Positions 7,599-16,756 of a DNA stretch of 41,316 nucleotides are shown piece by piece. Source of the DNA: Bacteroidota bacterium. GTDB taxonomy: Bacteria; Bacteroidota; Bacteroidia; AKYH767-A; 2013-40CM-41-45. Each line of letters opens with the position of its first letter. Position 1 is the stretch's first letter. The stretch spans positions 1 to 41,316 of the forward strand of contig PLYJ01000158.1 in assembly GCA_003151745.1 (NCBI GenBank), read 5' to 3'. Both the position numbers and the translations under genes were made by a program. The notes beneath the pieces were generated by a model that saw nothing but the letters and a program-made list of their open reading frames with translations, made no database searches and was not told the DNA's origin.

Positions 7599-9503
7599 CT
7601 ATTTGAAATATTTTTTCCACCAATATTGAAAAACAATCAGTGTCCATGTATTCATAGCAGCATCACCCCGATTGTTACCGAACAATTTTTTCTTCAATTT
7701 ATGGATCGCTTCGATAGTGAAGATGTCTTGCTCGATGATGAATTTGTCGGAAAGCAAATCATCTGTAATCAGGGACTCCAATTCGTTATTCATCCATTTA
7801 AGTAATGGTACTTCGAATCCTTGCTTGGGACGATTATAAAGCTCTTCCGGCAGGTAACTTCTGAAAGCATCGCGTACAACCTTTTTTCTTCCATGTTTGT
7901 CAATCTTCGAGTTTACTGGGAGAGAGAATGCAAAGTCAACGACGTTGTAATCAAGAAACGGGCTTCGTACTTCTAATGAATTTGCCATGCTCATCGAATC
8001 CACCTTAGTGAGCATGTCATTCGCTAAAACAAGATTTATATCCGTGTAAAATACTTCATTCATATCACCATCTTTATGAATGAATTTTAAAATGGTCATC
8101 TTCCTTGCGATAAACTCCTGAAGCATTTGATTTCTTGAGGAAGCATTTTCTTTCAATAAGATATTTGCTTCATTCTCCTCCATAAATGAAGCCCATAGCC
8201 AATAACGATCCTTTGCAGTTAAAGTTATTCCTTCAGCAAACTTTTTAAGCTGTCGAATTTTGTTTCCTGTTTTAGAATTTCTTGATTGATTAAGGACATT
8301 CCAAACAGGATTCATGACTTTAATCAGCGAAGCTGTGATTCCTCCATTGCGAGCTTTTATTTCAGCAGCATGCTTGTTATAGCCTCCAAATAATTCGTCA
8401 GCACCATCACCGCTCAAAGCCACTTTGACCTTCTTACGAGTAAGCATGCTTAGAATATGAACATTCAAAGCAGATGAATCGGCAAATGGCTCGTCAATGT
8501 AATCAAGTGCATCAAAGAGATTATTAAAGAGATCGTCATTGGTTAATGAAAAGACTGTATGGTTTGTATTGCACTTTTTTGCGACAAGATTGGCATAATG
8601 AGTTTCATCATACAAAGGCTCATTCCGAAAACCAATCGAGAACGTGTTAAGGTTCTTTGTATGTTTTGCAGCAAGCGCTACCACAACCGATGAATCAATG
8701 CCGCCGGAAAGAAAAGCGCCAAGCGGAACATCACTTATTAAGCGTAACTGAACGGAGGCATCCATCAGCTTTATAAGCTCCTGTTGCTGTTCGATATAAT
8801 TTAATGATGTTGTTGGAGCAGAGTAGGGGATGGTGTAATATTTTTTTGTTTCTAAATGACCATTTGCAACCTTCAGCTTCAAAAAGTATCCCGGCTCAAG
8901 CTTCTTCACTCCTTTGAAAATAGAATGTGGCGCAGGAATGTAATTCAGTTGAAGGTAGGTAAATAAAGATGTCTTATCCATCTCCCTTGGAATTCCCATC
9001 GCCAAAAGAGATTTCATTTCAGAGGCAAACATCAGGTTATTGTCATCCTGATAAATCAATAAAGGTTTAACGCCCATACGATCTCTTGCAATGAAAAGAG
9101 TTTCTTCCTGTTTATCATAAATGGCAAATGAAAAGAATCCGTTTACACGAGCTAAACATTTTTCTTCTTCTATAATATATAGGTATAGTAAAACTTCCGT
9201 GTCGCTTTGAGATTTAAGCTTATATCCCTTATCAAGAACAAACTGCCGGTGTTCTTTAAAGTTGAAGAATTCACCATTAAAAATAATGGTGTAACGGACA
9301 CTTTCATCAGTCATCGGCTGCGAAGCAGCTTCGGAAGTATCAATGATAGAAAGTCTTGTGTGTCCAAGCGCGACGTGATTGTGAATGAAGGTACCCTGCG
9401 CGTCAGGGCCTCTTTTAGTAAGGCATTGCGTTGCATCATGAATTTTTGAAAGTGAGGGAAGCCCCTTTTCGTTAAGTGCGACAATGCCGGTAATTCCGCA
9501 CAT
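7599..9503 (-). CDS. asnB: Glutamine-hydrolysing asparagine synthase
   Basis: The 634-residue protein starts M-C-G-I-T-G, so Cys2 after Met removal is the N-terminal nucleophile of the class II glutaminase domain (about 2-210). A synthetase domain follows with the PP-loop S-G-G-I-D-S-S at 266-272 and the L-S-G-D-G-A-D-E-L-F-G-G motif. The reaction is aspartate + glutamine + ATP to asparagine. Paralogues within polysaccharide clusters often amidate sugar acids or other carboxylates, so either metabolic or EPS-modifying use is possible. It begins 3 bp after the lpdA stop, so it is probably co-transcribed with lpdA and the glycosyltransferase downstream. Confidence 0.9.
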   Translation of the reverse strand: MCGITGIVALNEKGLPSLSKIHDATQCLTKRGPDAQGTFIHNHVALGHTRLSIIDTSEAASQPMTDESVRYTIIFNGEFFNFKEHRQFVLDKGYKLKSQSDTEVLLYLYIIEEEKCLARVNGFFSFAIYDKQEETLFIARDRMGVKPLLIYQDDNNLMFASEMKSLLAMGIPREMDKTSLFTYLQLNYIPAPHSIFKGVKKLEPGYFLKLKVANGHLETKKYYTIPYSAPTTSLNYIEQQQELIKLMDASVQLRLISDVPLGAFLSGGIDSSVVVALAAKHTKNLNTFSIGFRNEPLYDETHYANLVAKKCNTNHTVFSLTNDDLFNNLFDALDYIDEPFADSSALNVHILSMLTRKKVKVALSGDGADELFGGYNKHAAEIKARNGGITASLIKVMNPVWNVLNQSRNSKTGNKIRQLKKFAEGITLTAKDRYWLWASFMEENEANILLKENASSRNQMLQEFIARKMTILKFIHKDGDMNEVFYTDINLVLANDMLTKVDSMSMANSLEVRSPFLDYNVVDFAFSLPVNSKIDKHGRKKVVRDAFRSYLPEELYNRPKQGFEVPLLKWMNNELESLITDDLLSDKFIIEQDIFTIEAIHKLKKKLFGNNRGDAAMNTWTLIVFQYWWKKYFK

Positions 9504-9506
9504 CGT

Positions 9507-10892
9507 TTAAAGGTGAATCACTTCTCCGTAAGCATCTGCTGCAGCTTCCATGATGGCTTCGCTCATAGTAGGGTGGGGGTGGATGGCATTTAATATCTCA
9601 TGCCCTGTAGTTTCAAGGTCGCGGGCTACGACTGCTTCGGCAATCATTTCAGTAACGTTGGCCCCAATGAAGTGTGCTCCAAGCCATTCACCATATTTTG
9701 CATCAAAGATTACTTTCACAAAGCCCTCCGGTGTGCCTGCCGCTTTTGCTTTACCCGATGCTGTGAAAGGAAACTTGCCTATTTTAATTTCATAGCCTGC
9801 TTCTTTAGCTGCTTTCTCTGTGTAGCCGACGGAAGCAATTTCAGGCTGACAATAAGTACACCCCGGAATATTATTGTAGTTAAGCGGCTTCGGATTAACG
9901 CCTGCAATCTTTTCGACGCAAATTATTCCTTCTTTGGATGCTACATGAGCAAGTGCAGGTCCATGCACAATATCACCGATAGCATATATACCGGGTATGT
10001 TGGTCTGATAATAATCGTTTACTAACACTTTTCCTTTATCAGTAGCCACGCCAACATCTTCAAGCCCTACACCTTCTATATTAGCAGCAATGCCAACAGC
10101 AGACAATACAATTTCTGCTTCAATGATTTCTTCACCTTTTGCCGTTTTCACTTTTGCTTTGCACAAGGCGCCTGAAGTGTCAACAGATTCAACAGAAGCA
10201 TTCGTCATGACGGTGATGCCATTTTTCTTGAAAGACCGTTCCAGCGCTTTTGATACTTCTTCGTCTTCAACAGGAACGATGTTGGGCATGAACTCAACCA
10301 ACGTGACTTTTGTTCCAAGCGTGTTATATAAATAGGCAAATTCAGCACCGATAGCACCTGAGCCAACCACCAACATGCTTTTCGGTTGAACCGGAAGATT
10401 CATTGCTTCGCGGTAACCGATAATTTTCTTTCCGTCTTGCTTCAGGTTTGGTAATTCACGGGAGCGAGCGCCTGTTGCGAGAATAATATGTTTTGCTTCG
10501 TGGATTTCCGCTTTACCATCTTTTGTCACTTCCACTTTCTTTCCTGCCTTTAACTTAGCAACACCGGTTATCACTTCAATTTTGTTCTTCTTCATAAGAA
10601 ATTGAACACCCTTGCTCATAGCATCGGCAACACCCCTGCTGCGTTTCACAACAGCAGCAAAGTCTGCTTCAGCGCTGCTCGCTTTCAGGCCATAATCCTG
10701 AGCATGCTTCATGTATTCAAAAACCTGCGCGCTTTTCAATAAAGCTTTTGTAGGAATGCAGCCCCAATTAAGACAAATGCCTCCAAGCTCTGCTTTTTCA
10801 ACAATGGCAACCTTTAAACCTAACTGTGATGCACGAATAGCTGCAACATATCCACCGGGACCACTGCCAATAATTATTAAATCGTAGTTCAT
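9507..10892 (-). CDS. lpdA: Dihydrolipoyl dehydrogenase (E3)
   Basis: The 461-residue flavoprotein has the FAD fold G-S-G-P-G-G-Y at about 9-15 and a redox disulfide Cys40/Cys45 in G-G-I-C-L-N-W-G-C-I-P-T-K. The NAD fold is G-S-G-A-I-G-A-E, a second FAD contact is Y-A-I-G-D-I, and the C-terminal H-P-H-P-T with catalytic His (about 440) completes the set. It reoxidises dihydrolipoamide in 2-oxoacid dehydrogenase complexes and the glycine cleavage system. No E1 or E2 gene is adjacent, as is common for E3. The spacer upstream (10893-10998) is filled with short repeated words (GATGTG, GATTT) with no clear promoter. Confidence 0.95.
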   Translation of the reverse strand: MNYDLIIIGSGPGGYVAAIRASQLGLKVAIVEKAELGGICLNWGCIPTKALLKSAQVFEYMKHAQDYGLKASSAEADFAAVVKRSRGVADAMSKGVQFLMKKNKIEVITGVAKLKAGKKVEVTKDGKAEIHEAKHIILATGARSRELPNLKQDGKKIIGYREAMNLPVQPKSMLVVGSGAIGAEFAYLYNTLGTKVTLVEFMPNIVPVEDEEVSKALERSFKKNGITVMTNASVESVDTSGALCKAKVKTAKGEEIIEAEIVLSAVGIAANIEGVGLEDVGVATDKGKVLVNDYYQTNIPGIYAIGDIVHGPALAHVASKEGIICVEKIAGVNPKPLNYNNIPGCTYCQPEIASVGYTEKAAKEAGYEIKIGKFPFTASGKAKAAGTPEGFVKVIFDAKYGEWLGAHFIGANVTEMIAEAVVARDLETTGHEILNAIHPHPTMSEAIMEAAADAYGEVIHL

Positions 10893-10998
10893 ATTTTAAT
10901 GTACAGATTTTTTGATGTGCAAATGTATTGATTTGATGTGTAGATGTGAAGATTTTACTGATGTACGGATTTAATCTGTATATCCGCACATTCGCGCA

Positions 10999-11241
10999 TC
11001 AATTCATCTCTTCAAATACTTTGTCAATAGCATCAGCAAGCTTCCTGTCTTTGTCAGTCACAATGTCGCCTGCATCATGTGTGTTGAGCTTTATATCAAC
11101 TTTATTATAAACGTTTTTCCAGTCAGGATGATGATTCATCTTCTCTGCTACAAATGCAATACGTGTCATAAAAGTAAACGCATGAACGAAGTCTTTGAAT
11201 TTAAAGCTTTTTTGAAGCTTGTTATTTTTTTCTTTCCACAT
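10999..11241 (-). CDS. 4a-hydroxytetrahydrobiopterin dehydratase (PCD family)
   Basis: The 80-residue protein carries the complete PCD core: [10 protein letters not shown], then Y-N-K-V-D-I, and L-N-T-H-D-A-G-D with a following Asp. The two adjacent His residues and the later His are the active-site residues of the family. It dehydrates 4a-hydroxytetrahydropterin formed by aromatic amino-acid hydroxylases. It is shorter than the roughly 100-residue proteobacterial PhhB, lacking an N-terminal arm, but the conserved part is intact. No hydroxylase gene is in the window. It lies between trxB and lpdA on the same strand, with spacers of 85 and 106 bp. Confidence 0.9.
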   Translation of the reverse strand: MWKEKNNKLQKSFKFKDFVHAFTFMTRIAFVAEKMNHHPDWKNVYNKVDIKLNTHDAGDIVTDKDRKLADAIDKVFEEMN

Positions 11242-11326
11242 GATAAATTAATTTAAAAGATTAGTTGATTTGAAAATTTGAAGATGCGTTCCAATTAGCT
11301 AATCAACTAATCAACGCATCATCAAA

Positions 11327-12271
11327 TCAATGAATTCCTTTATGCGCCAAATATCTTTCTGCATCAATAGCAGCCATACAGCCGCTTCCTGCAGCAGTTA
11401 CTGCCTGACGATAAATATGATCTGCCACATCACCTGCTGCAAACACGCCTTCTACATTTGTTTTTGTTGAACCTGCCGTTATTTTAAGGTAGCCATTATT
11501 ATCCATATCTAACCATCCTTTAAAGATGTCAGTATTGGGCTGATGACCGATGGCTACAAAGAAGCCTGTTACATCAAGAACCTTTTCCTCTTTCGTTTTG
11601 TTATTGAACACCCTTGCGCCGGTCACTACCTTGTCGCCGACAATCTCTTTTGTTTCGTGATTGTACAGTACTTCTATATTAGCCGTATTCTGCACACGGT
11701 GCATCATGGCTTTGCTGGCGCGCATTTCATCACGACGAACGATCATAAATACTTTCTTGCACAGCTTCGCGAGATAAGTGGCTTCCTCTGCTGCCGTATC
11801 ACCGGCTCCAACAATGGCAACGGTTTGCTGGCGAAAGAAATAACCATCGCACACAGCACAGGCAGATACACCAAAGCCATTCAGGCGTTGCTCCGATTCC
11901 AATCCCAGCCATTTGGCGGAAGCGCCTGTGGCAATGATCACCGTATCAGCAATAATTTCTTTTGTTTCATCCACGATCACATTATGAGGAGGGCCGCTGA
12001 AATCAACAGAGGTAACATATCCCCATCGAATGTCTGTTCCAAAGCGTTCTGCCTGTGCTTTAAAATCTTCCATCATCTCAGGCCCCATCGTTCCTTTTGG
12101 ATAACCGGGATAGTTTTCCACTTCTGTAGTGATGGTTAGCTGCCCTCCCGGTTGTAAACCCTGGTATAAAACAGGTTTCAGATCAGCCCGCGCTGCATAG
12201 ATGGCAGCTGTATATCCGGCAGGACCTGAACCGATGATCAGGCATTTAACATGTTCTGTTTCTTCACTCAT
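11327..12271 (-). CDS. trxB: Thioredoxin reductase
   Basis: The 314-residue flavoprotein has the low-molecular-weight TrxR layout. The FAD site is G-S-G-P-A-G-Y (14-20) and the redox pair Cys138/Cys141 lies in C-A-V-C-D-G. The NADPH fold is G-A-G-D-T-A-A-E-E-A, and the C-terminal FAD motif is G-V-F-A-A-G-D-V-A-D. It passes electrons from NADPH to thioredoxin. Length and motifs are ordinary. A TAnnTTTG box 44 bp upstream suggests its own promoter, and the spacer there repeats the word GGTAAT. Confidence 0.95.
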   Translation of the reverse strand: MSEETEHVKCLIIGSGPAGYTAAIYAARADLKPVLYQGLQPGGQLTITTEVENYPGYPKGTMGPEMMEDFKAQAERFGTDIRWGYVTSVDFSGPPHNVIVDETKEIIADTVIIATGASAKWLGLESEQRLNGFGVSACAVCDGYFFRQQTVAIVGAGDTAAEEATYLAKLCKKVFMIVRRDEMRASKAMMHRVQNTANIEVLYNHETKEIVGDKVVTGARVFNNKTKEEKVLDVTGFFVAIGHQPNTDIFKGWLDMDNNGYLKITAGSTKTNVEGVFAAGDVADHIYRQAVTAAGSGCMAAIDAERYLAHKGIH

Positions 12272-12314
12272 TGTTGGATAACCAGGTAATTAAGGTAATT
12301 TGGTAATCAGATTG

Positions 12315-12322
12315 CAAAAATA
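12315..12322 (-). promoter_or_regulatory. Candidate -7 box of trxB
   Basis: On the minus strand the sequence is TATTTTTG, 43 bp upstream of the trxB ATG. It fits TAnnTTTG. The -33 region is T-rich but has no clean TTTG. Confidence 0.4.
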
Positions 12323-12442
12323 CAAAGACCTGCTTTAAAAACGGGTATGGGGAGAAACAATTCTTCGTCTACTAATAACTAATAATACTAATAAAACGAT
12401 TCGTTAATTCCTGCGAATTCGTAAAATAACGTTGTCAAGATG

Positions 12443-13171
12443 TCAATTCGATATGTTCATCCGTACAAATGCTTTTTGCAAATCCTCAGGTCCGGCTTTG
12501 GTCATAGTTTCACTGAAACCAAAAGTAAGCTGTGTTTTACCTTGTTTTAATTGCTCAAAAATGGACACAATGAAATCACTTACAGGAGGAGCGGCATCGT
12601 GTATTCCCTTTCCACCAAGATCTGTATTGAGCGCCGGGGGAACCAATTCAATTACTTCTATATTTTTTTCTTTTAGCACGTGTTGCAGGGAAAGCGTAAA
12701 CGAATGAAAGAAAGCTTTTGTGTCGGAGTAAACAGGCGTCTTAGTGAGCGGAACAAAGGACAAACCCGATGTTACATTAATAATCGTATTCAGCGATTTC
12801 AACTTAATAAAAAGTGAAGTGAGATGAACCGGCGCCTCTATATTAATGGCTATTTCCTCTTTTGCACGCTGATAAAAGTTGTTGTCCGTAATGGCCATCC
12901 ACTGCTGAATGCCGGCATTGTTTACAAGCACATTCAGGTCAGGATGCTCTTCTTCAATCCAGATATATAGCATTTCTCTTTCGACAGATGAGGACAGATC
13001 GCATACTTTTGTAATAACAGAAGGGAATTTATCACTCACTTCTTTTAACACAGACTCTCTTCTTCCGCAAATAATTACTTTGTTATTTTCCTTAGTAAAC
13101 CTTTCAGTAAGTCCTAAACCAATGCCTGAAGCGCCGCCTGTAATTAAAATCTTATTGTTTGAAAGTTTCAT
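12443..13171 (-). CDS. Short-chain dehydrogenase/reductase (DltE-like)
   Basis: The 242-residue Rossmann protein has the classical SDR cofactor motif T-G-G-A-S-G-I-G at about 11-18, N-N-A-G at about 86-89, catalytic Ser in V-T-S-G-L, and the Y-x-x-x-K pair in P-V-Y-S-D-T-K-A. Substrate cannot be assigned. Closest in style to the DltE/YdfG-like oxidoreductases acting on small hydroxy compounds. It stands alone between trxB and the divergent PqiA-domain gene, with its own promoter-like sequence. Confidence 0.85.
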   Translation of the reverse strand: MKLSNNKILITGGASGIGLGLTERFTKENNKVIICGRRESVLKEVSDKFPSVITKVCDLSSSVEREMLYIWIEEEHPDLNVLVNNAGIQQWMAITDNNFYQRAKEEIAINIEAPVHLTSLFIKLKSLNTIINVTSGLSFVPLTKTPVYSDTKAFFHSFTLSLQHVLKEKNIEVIELVPPALNTDLGGKGIHDAAPPVSDFIVSIFEQLKQGKTQLTFGFSETMTKAGPEDLQKAFVRMNISN

Positions 13172-13212
13172 TTTGTGATTTTTTAAGATGGGATAATTTG
13201 AAGATCAGATTG

Positions 13213-13245
13213 CAAATTTAAGATTTATCCTGCTTTGCTAACCAA
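13213..13245 (-). promoter_or_regulatory. Bacteroidota-type promoter of the SDR gene
   Basis: On the minus strand a TTG at 13245-13243 is followed after 22 bp by TAAATTTG at 13220-13213. This matches the -33/-7 form, and the SDR ATG is 41 bp further on. Confidence 0.5.
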
Positions 13246-13287
13246 GGCATTAACTATTTCACTAATTTCACAACGTTGATCTTTAAA

Positions 13288-13295
13288 TATATTTG
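13288..13295 (+). promoter_or_regulatory. Candidate -7 box of the PqiA-domain gene
   Basis: TATATTTG matches TAnnTTTG and lies 38 bp before the ATG at 13334. The -33 part is unclear. Confidence 0.4.
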
Positions 13296-13333
13296 TCTGG
13301 CATAATTTTTTATTGTACTTTCTTTAAACACCA

Positions 13334-14623
13334 ATGAACAAAAAGAACGCAGCAGCAAAGGCGGTGTTATTGATTTGCTCCATTCCGTTGATTTTTCTAT
13401 GCATTTATTGCGGAATTAAAATTCACAACTTCTCAACTGAAAGAGAAACCATTAAAAAGGATTATAGCGACATCAATAGCATTGTCTATGGGCTTCTATC
13501 GGTGGATGCATGGAAGGATAATATTGAAAGGATTATGGCAGACAGGATCCGCGACTTTCAATTAACTGGGGAACAGCGCGCGGATTTAGAATCGGAGATA
13601 AGCAATGTTTTAAAACAAATCATTTTGCAAACGGATAGCCTTGTTCGAAGCAATCATTCCTTAAAAGGTAAATTGACTACGATGGCTTATAAGACCTTTG
13701 TGAATAAGGGCGATCTCCTGCAAAAAACTCCTTTATTCAGCCATGCCATTGTGGAGGAAATGTTAAAACCGAAAAATAAGGAAAAACTAAAAAATCTCGT
13801 AGAATCAAAGCTGCATGAATATGCGTCTCAAACATACGGCGACACCACAAATGCTTACCGCATCAATCCAATCCTGACAAAATATCATTCACCCGACAGG
13901 GCTGATTTCAATGCCAGAAGCGAGGAGCGTGTTGAGTACCTGCAGAACAAAACCTATAAATTAACCTATTTAGTGCTCATCATTATCGTATTGTTTTTGT
14001 TGACGTGGATAGTGATCCGTCACCGGGGAGAGCTGCAAAAATTATTCTTTGGTTTATCTGTTACTCTTGCACTCGCTGTTCTCCTTGTTGGTTTAACATC
14101 ACCCATGATTGAAATTGATGCACGCATAAAAACAATAGACTTCGTCCTGCTTGGCGACCATTTGCAATTCAACGACCAGATTTTATTTTATCAAAGCAAA
14201 AGTATTTTACAGGTCGTTAAAATTTTATTGGAGACTAAGGCAATAGATTCAAGCATTGTAGGTATTCTTATACTGGTATTTAGCATTGTGTTCCCTATCT
14301 CCAAACTTATCTCTACGCAACTCTACCTGTTTGGAAAAGAAAAGATAAGGAAGAGCAAGTTCATTTACTTTTTTGCCATCCAATCCGGCAAGTGGTCTAT
14401 GGCTGATGTGATGGTGGTTGCCATATTTATGGCGTATGTAGGCTTTAAAGGAATTCTCGATAACCAGCTTGCAGTAATGAATTTTACCACTCCGTCGCTC
14501 CGCAGCATTTCCACTAACCTTACTTCGCTGCAACCGGCGTTTATCTTATTCTTAAGTTTTGTTATATACGGATTAATATTGTCCGAGATTTTAAAAAGAA
14601 TTCAGAGTGGCTATAAAGCCTGA
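13334..14623 (+). CDS. PqiA-domain membrane protein
   Basis: The 429-residue protein has an N-terminal membrane segment (about 10-29) and a roughly 180-residue soluble, charged part. Two membrane helices follow (about 214-232 and 238-258), then a PqiA-like region of four helices. The segment S-G-K-W-S-M-A-D-V-M-V-V-A-I-F-M-A-Y-V (about 350-370) is the PqiA signature. PqiA/LetA proteins are inner-membrane partners of MCE lipid-transfer proteins. No MCE gene is adjacent, so the partner is unknown here. The long N-terminal extra-membrane domain is unlike E. coli PqiA and may be periplasmic. Confidence 0.7.
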   Translation: MNKKNAAAKAVLLICSIPLIFLCIYCGIKIHNFSTERETIKKDYSDINSIVYGLLSVDAWKDNIERIMADRIRDFQLTGEQRADLESEISNVLKQIILQTDSLVRSNHSLKGKLTTMAYKTFVNKGDLLQKTPLFSHAIVEEMLKPKNKEKLKNLVESKLHEYASQTYGDTTNAYRINPILTKYHSPDRADFNARSEERVEYLQNKTYKLTYLVLIIIVLFLLTWIVIRHRGELQKLFFGLSVTLALAVLLVGLTSPMIEIDARIKTIDFVLLGDHLQFNDQILFYQSKSILQVVKILLETKAIDSSIVGILILVFSIVFPISKLISTQLYLFGKEKIRKSKFIYFFAIQSGKWSMADVMVVAIFMAYVGFKGILDNQLAVMNFTTPSLRSISTNLTSLQPAFILFLSFVIYGLILSEILKRIQSGYKA

Positions 14624-15060
14624 CAGTTTAATTAGCACATCTATCTTACTTGCACAATGCTTTTCTGATTTCTCACCGAAGGACTTCCATTTCTAGGTCA
14701 GGCTGGTGTGCAAACATTGCAGAATACAAATGCGCATATCGTTTTTGAGAAAACTCCCATAAACACAACAAACCTTTTGTGGAGGTTTTTGTTTTAGCAT
14801 ATAAGTACATTTCATAATGGCTGTTCTTTGCCGGCACATTCAGAGGTTTAAAAATACCTCCTCCAAGATAAGTATAACGTGCGGATTATTAATGAAGTTT
14901 TAAAAAAGGGGGGTTAAAGAGCTGTTCTCTTTCACCTACCAACAATGTATATAGAAAGCACGTTACTTTCAACCGCAATCAAAGCCCCCTTTTTAAAAAT
15001 TTCATTTAATAATAATGTTATCGGATGTGCTATCGTCTGCCGTAGCATTGTCGTCCGCTA
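14624..15060. other. 437-bp gene-free interval
   Basis: No convincing gene is present. A weak stem (AACAAACC paired with GGTTTTTGTT, around 14758-14793) could terminate the PqiA-domain transcript. The right part carries a long imperfect inverted repeat, described separately. Confidence 0.6.
14885..15013. repeat. Imperfect inverted repeat, 29-bp arms
   Basis: The left arm (14885-14913) and right arm (14985-15013) are imperfect reverse complements built on A6G6 and C5T5 cores and extended by ATTAATGAAG-like sequence. The enclosed spacer is about 71 bp. The size resembles a small non-autonomous element or a large hairpin. No target duplication was recognised. Confidence 0.55.
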
Positions 15061-15681
15061 TTATTCCTTCACAAACCTTTTCACCACACTCGCGTTCGCC
15101 GTTTTCATTTGAAGAAAATAAACCCCTGCTGAAAAGCTTTGTATATTGATGATTGATTCTTTGCCCCAATTTAACTTTTCTTCATGGATTGTTTCTCCAA
15201 GAACATTCATTATTGAAACTACTAAGACTTCGTTTTGGGGAATGGATGCAGAATGAATTGTTAATTGGTTCGTAGCGGGGTTTGGTGAAATAGTATAACT
15301 ATTATCAATGTCCATTTCATTAATACCTGTTGCATTGATTGCAATTAAAGTATCTACAATTGTTGTATCAGAGCAAGAGCCATTTGGTAAAATACAACGA
15401 AATAATTGATTATTGTTTGCAAGGGTTACGCTTGAAACTATTAGAGTGTCATCAGTAACCCCGCTGTATTGACCTACATTAGATAAGTTTTGCCAACCTA
15501 AACCTAAGTTCGTTTGCCATTGATATTGGGCACTTGAATCTGTAGATACAAGATAAAATTGAGCGTTATGTCCGACTGTAACATTTTGATTAGTTGGTTG
15601 CAATGCTATTGATAAAAAAGAGGTATCATAAAGTGCTTTTATTTCACATTCTGAGTCAAAAACTCGAAATAAAATGATTTT
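15061..15681 (-). pseudogene. 5'-truncated T9SS cargo fragment
   Basis: The open frame runs from a stop at 15684-15682 to 15061. It encodes an Ig-like segment (Y-Q-W-Q, then L-F-R-C) followed by a T9SS type A C-terminal sorting domain (S-P-N-P-A-T-N-Q-L-T-I, then S-I-M-N-V-L-G, ending V-K-R-F-V-K-E). There is no in-frame ATG before the Ig-like part and no signal peptide; the earliest alternative start is a TTG at 15603. T9SS cargo needs a Sec signal, so this is most simply the 3' end of a larger secreted-protein gene whose front is lost. It ends 31 bp before the fmt stop on the same strand. Confidence 0.7.
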
Positions 15682-15712
15682 TTATTATATCATTTTACGG
15701 AGGCTTAGAACC

Positions 15713-16669
15713 TTAAACCATAAACCATTCTTCATTTGCTTTGTATCCGTTCAAAAAATCTTTGATGTTCATTTTGTTTTTTCCTGCGGGTTGAAGTTTA
15801 GTAATTTCAATGCTGCCATCAAGTGTATTCACCTTAAGAAGTGTTTTTTTGTCGGTGATGATGGTGCCTGGCTTTGCCACGGGCGAGTTGCCATCTTTCT
15901 TTGAGCTGAAAATTTTAAGTGGAATGATTGCTTCTTCCGAAGTTTTCAGTTCTGTCCATGCAGAAGGATAAGGTGATAAGCCACGAATGAGATTATATAT
16001 ATTGTTAACCGGTTTATTCCAATCTATCCGGCAAAGTTGTTTATTAAGTTTGGGAGCAGTGTTGAGTTTTTTTTCACTGCTGATTAAAGCATCCTGGCTG
16101 ACTCGCGGACAGTTTCCGTTTTCAATTGCCTGAACGGTTTTGAGAACAAGCGCTGCCCCCGTTTCCTTTAGCTTATCGTGCAGCGTGCCTGCTGTATCGC
16201 TTTCTTCTATTACTACTTTCTCATTAAAGATTATTTCGCCTGTGTCAATTTCATGCTTCAGAAAAAATGTGGTAACGCCTGTTTCCTTTTCACCGTTAAT
16301 GATTGCCCAATTGATGGGAGCAGCGCCGCGATAGTCGGGCAGGAGGGAGGCATGGAGATTGAAAGTGCCGAATGGCGGCATTTGCCAGACAGCTTCAGGC
16401 AACATACGGAAGGCTACAACAATAAATAAATCAGCATTGAGAGAGGCAAGTTCCTGAACCCATGCTGCGTCTTTCAGATTAACAGGTTGAAGAACCTTAA
16501 GCTGATGGCTTTCTGCGTATTTCTTGACAGCAGATTGCTGCAATTGCTGCCCTCTTCCTGCGGGCTTATCAGGAGCAGTTACCACGCCACAAACATCGTA
16601 ACCGTTTTTAATAAGAATGTCCAATGAGCTTACTGCGAATTCAGGTGTGCCGAGAAAAATTATTTTCAT
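15713..16669 (-). CDS. fmt: Methionyl-tRNA formyltransferase
   Basis: The 318-residue protein has the family N-terminus I-I-F-L-G-T-P-E-F-A and the folate/catalytic segment N-L-H-A-S-L-L-P-D-Y-R-G-A-A-P-I at 104-119, which includes the conserved His106. A C-terminal OB-like domain follows (about 205-310). It formylates Met-tRNAfMet for initiation. Length is normal. It follows hbd by 87 bp; that spacer is made of repeated words (TGAATGGC, AAATTGTT) with an inverted copy near its end. Confidence 0.95.
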   Translation of the reverse strand: MKIIFLGTPEFAVSSLDILIKNGYDVCGVVTAPDKPAGRGQQLQQSAVKKYAESHQLKVLQPVNLKDAAWVQELASLNADLFIVVAFRMLPEAVWQMPPFGTFNLHASLLPDYRGAAPINWAIINGEKETGVTTFFLKHEIDTGEIIFNEKVVIEESDTAGTLHDKLKETGAALVLKTVQAIENGNCPRVSQDALISSEKKLNTAPKLNKQLCRIDWNKPVNNIYNLIRGLSPYPSAWTELKTSEEAIIPLKIFSSKKDGNSPVAKPGTIITDKKTLLKVNTLDGSIEITKLQPAGKNKMNIKDFLNGYKANEEWFMV

Positions 16670-16756
16670 GATTGTTGAATGGCTGAATGGCTAAATTGTT
16701 AAATTGTTTTTCGCAAAAAGTGACAACATTTATCAATGATAACAATTTAACATTAT

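Noticed and set aside
7599-10892. Functional link between lpdA and asnB because of the 3-bp gap
   Set aside because: Close packing alone does not show a shared pathway, and no other related gene lies nearby.
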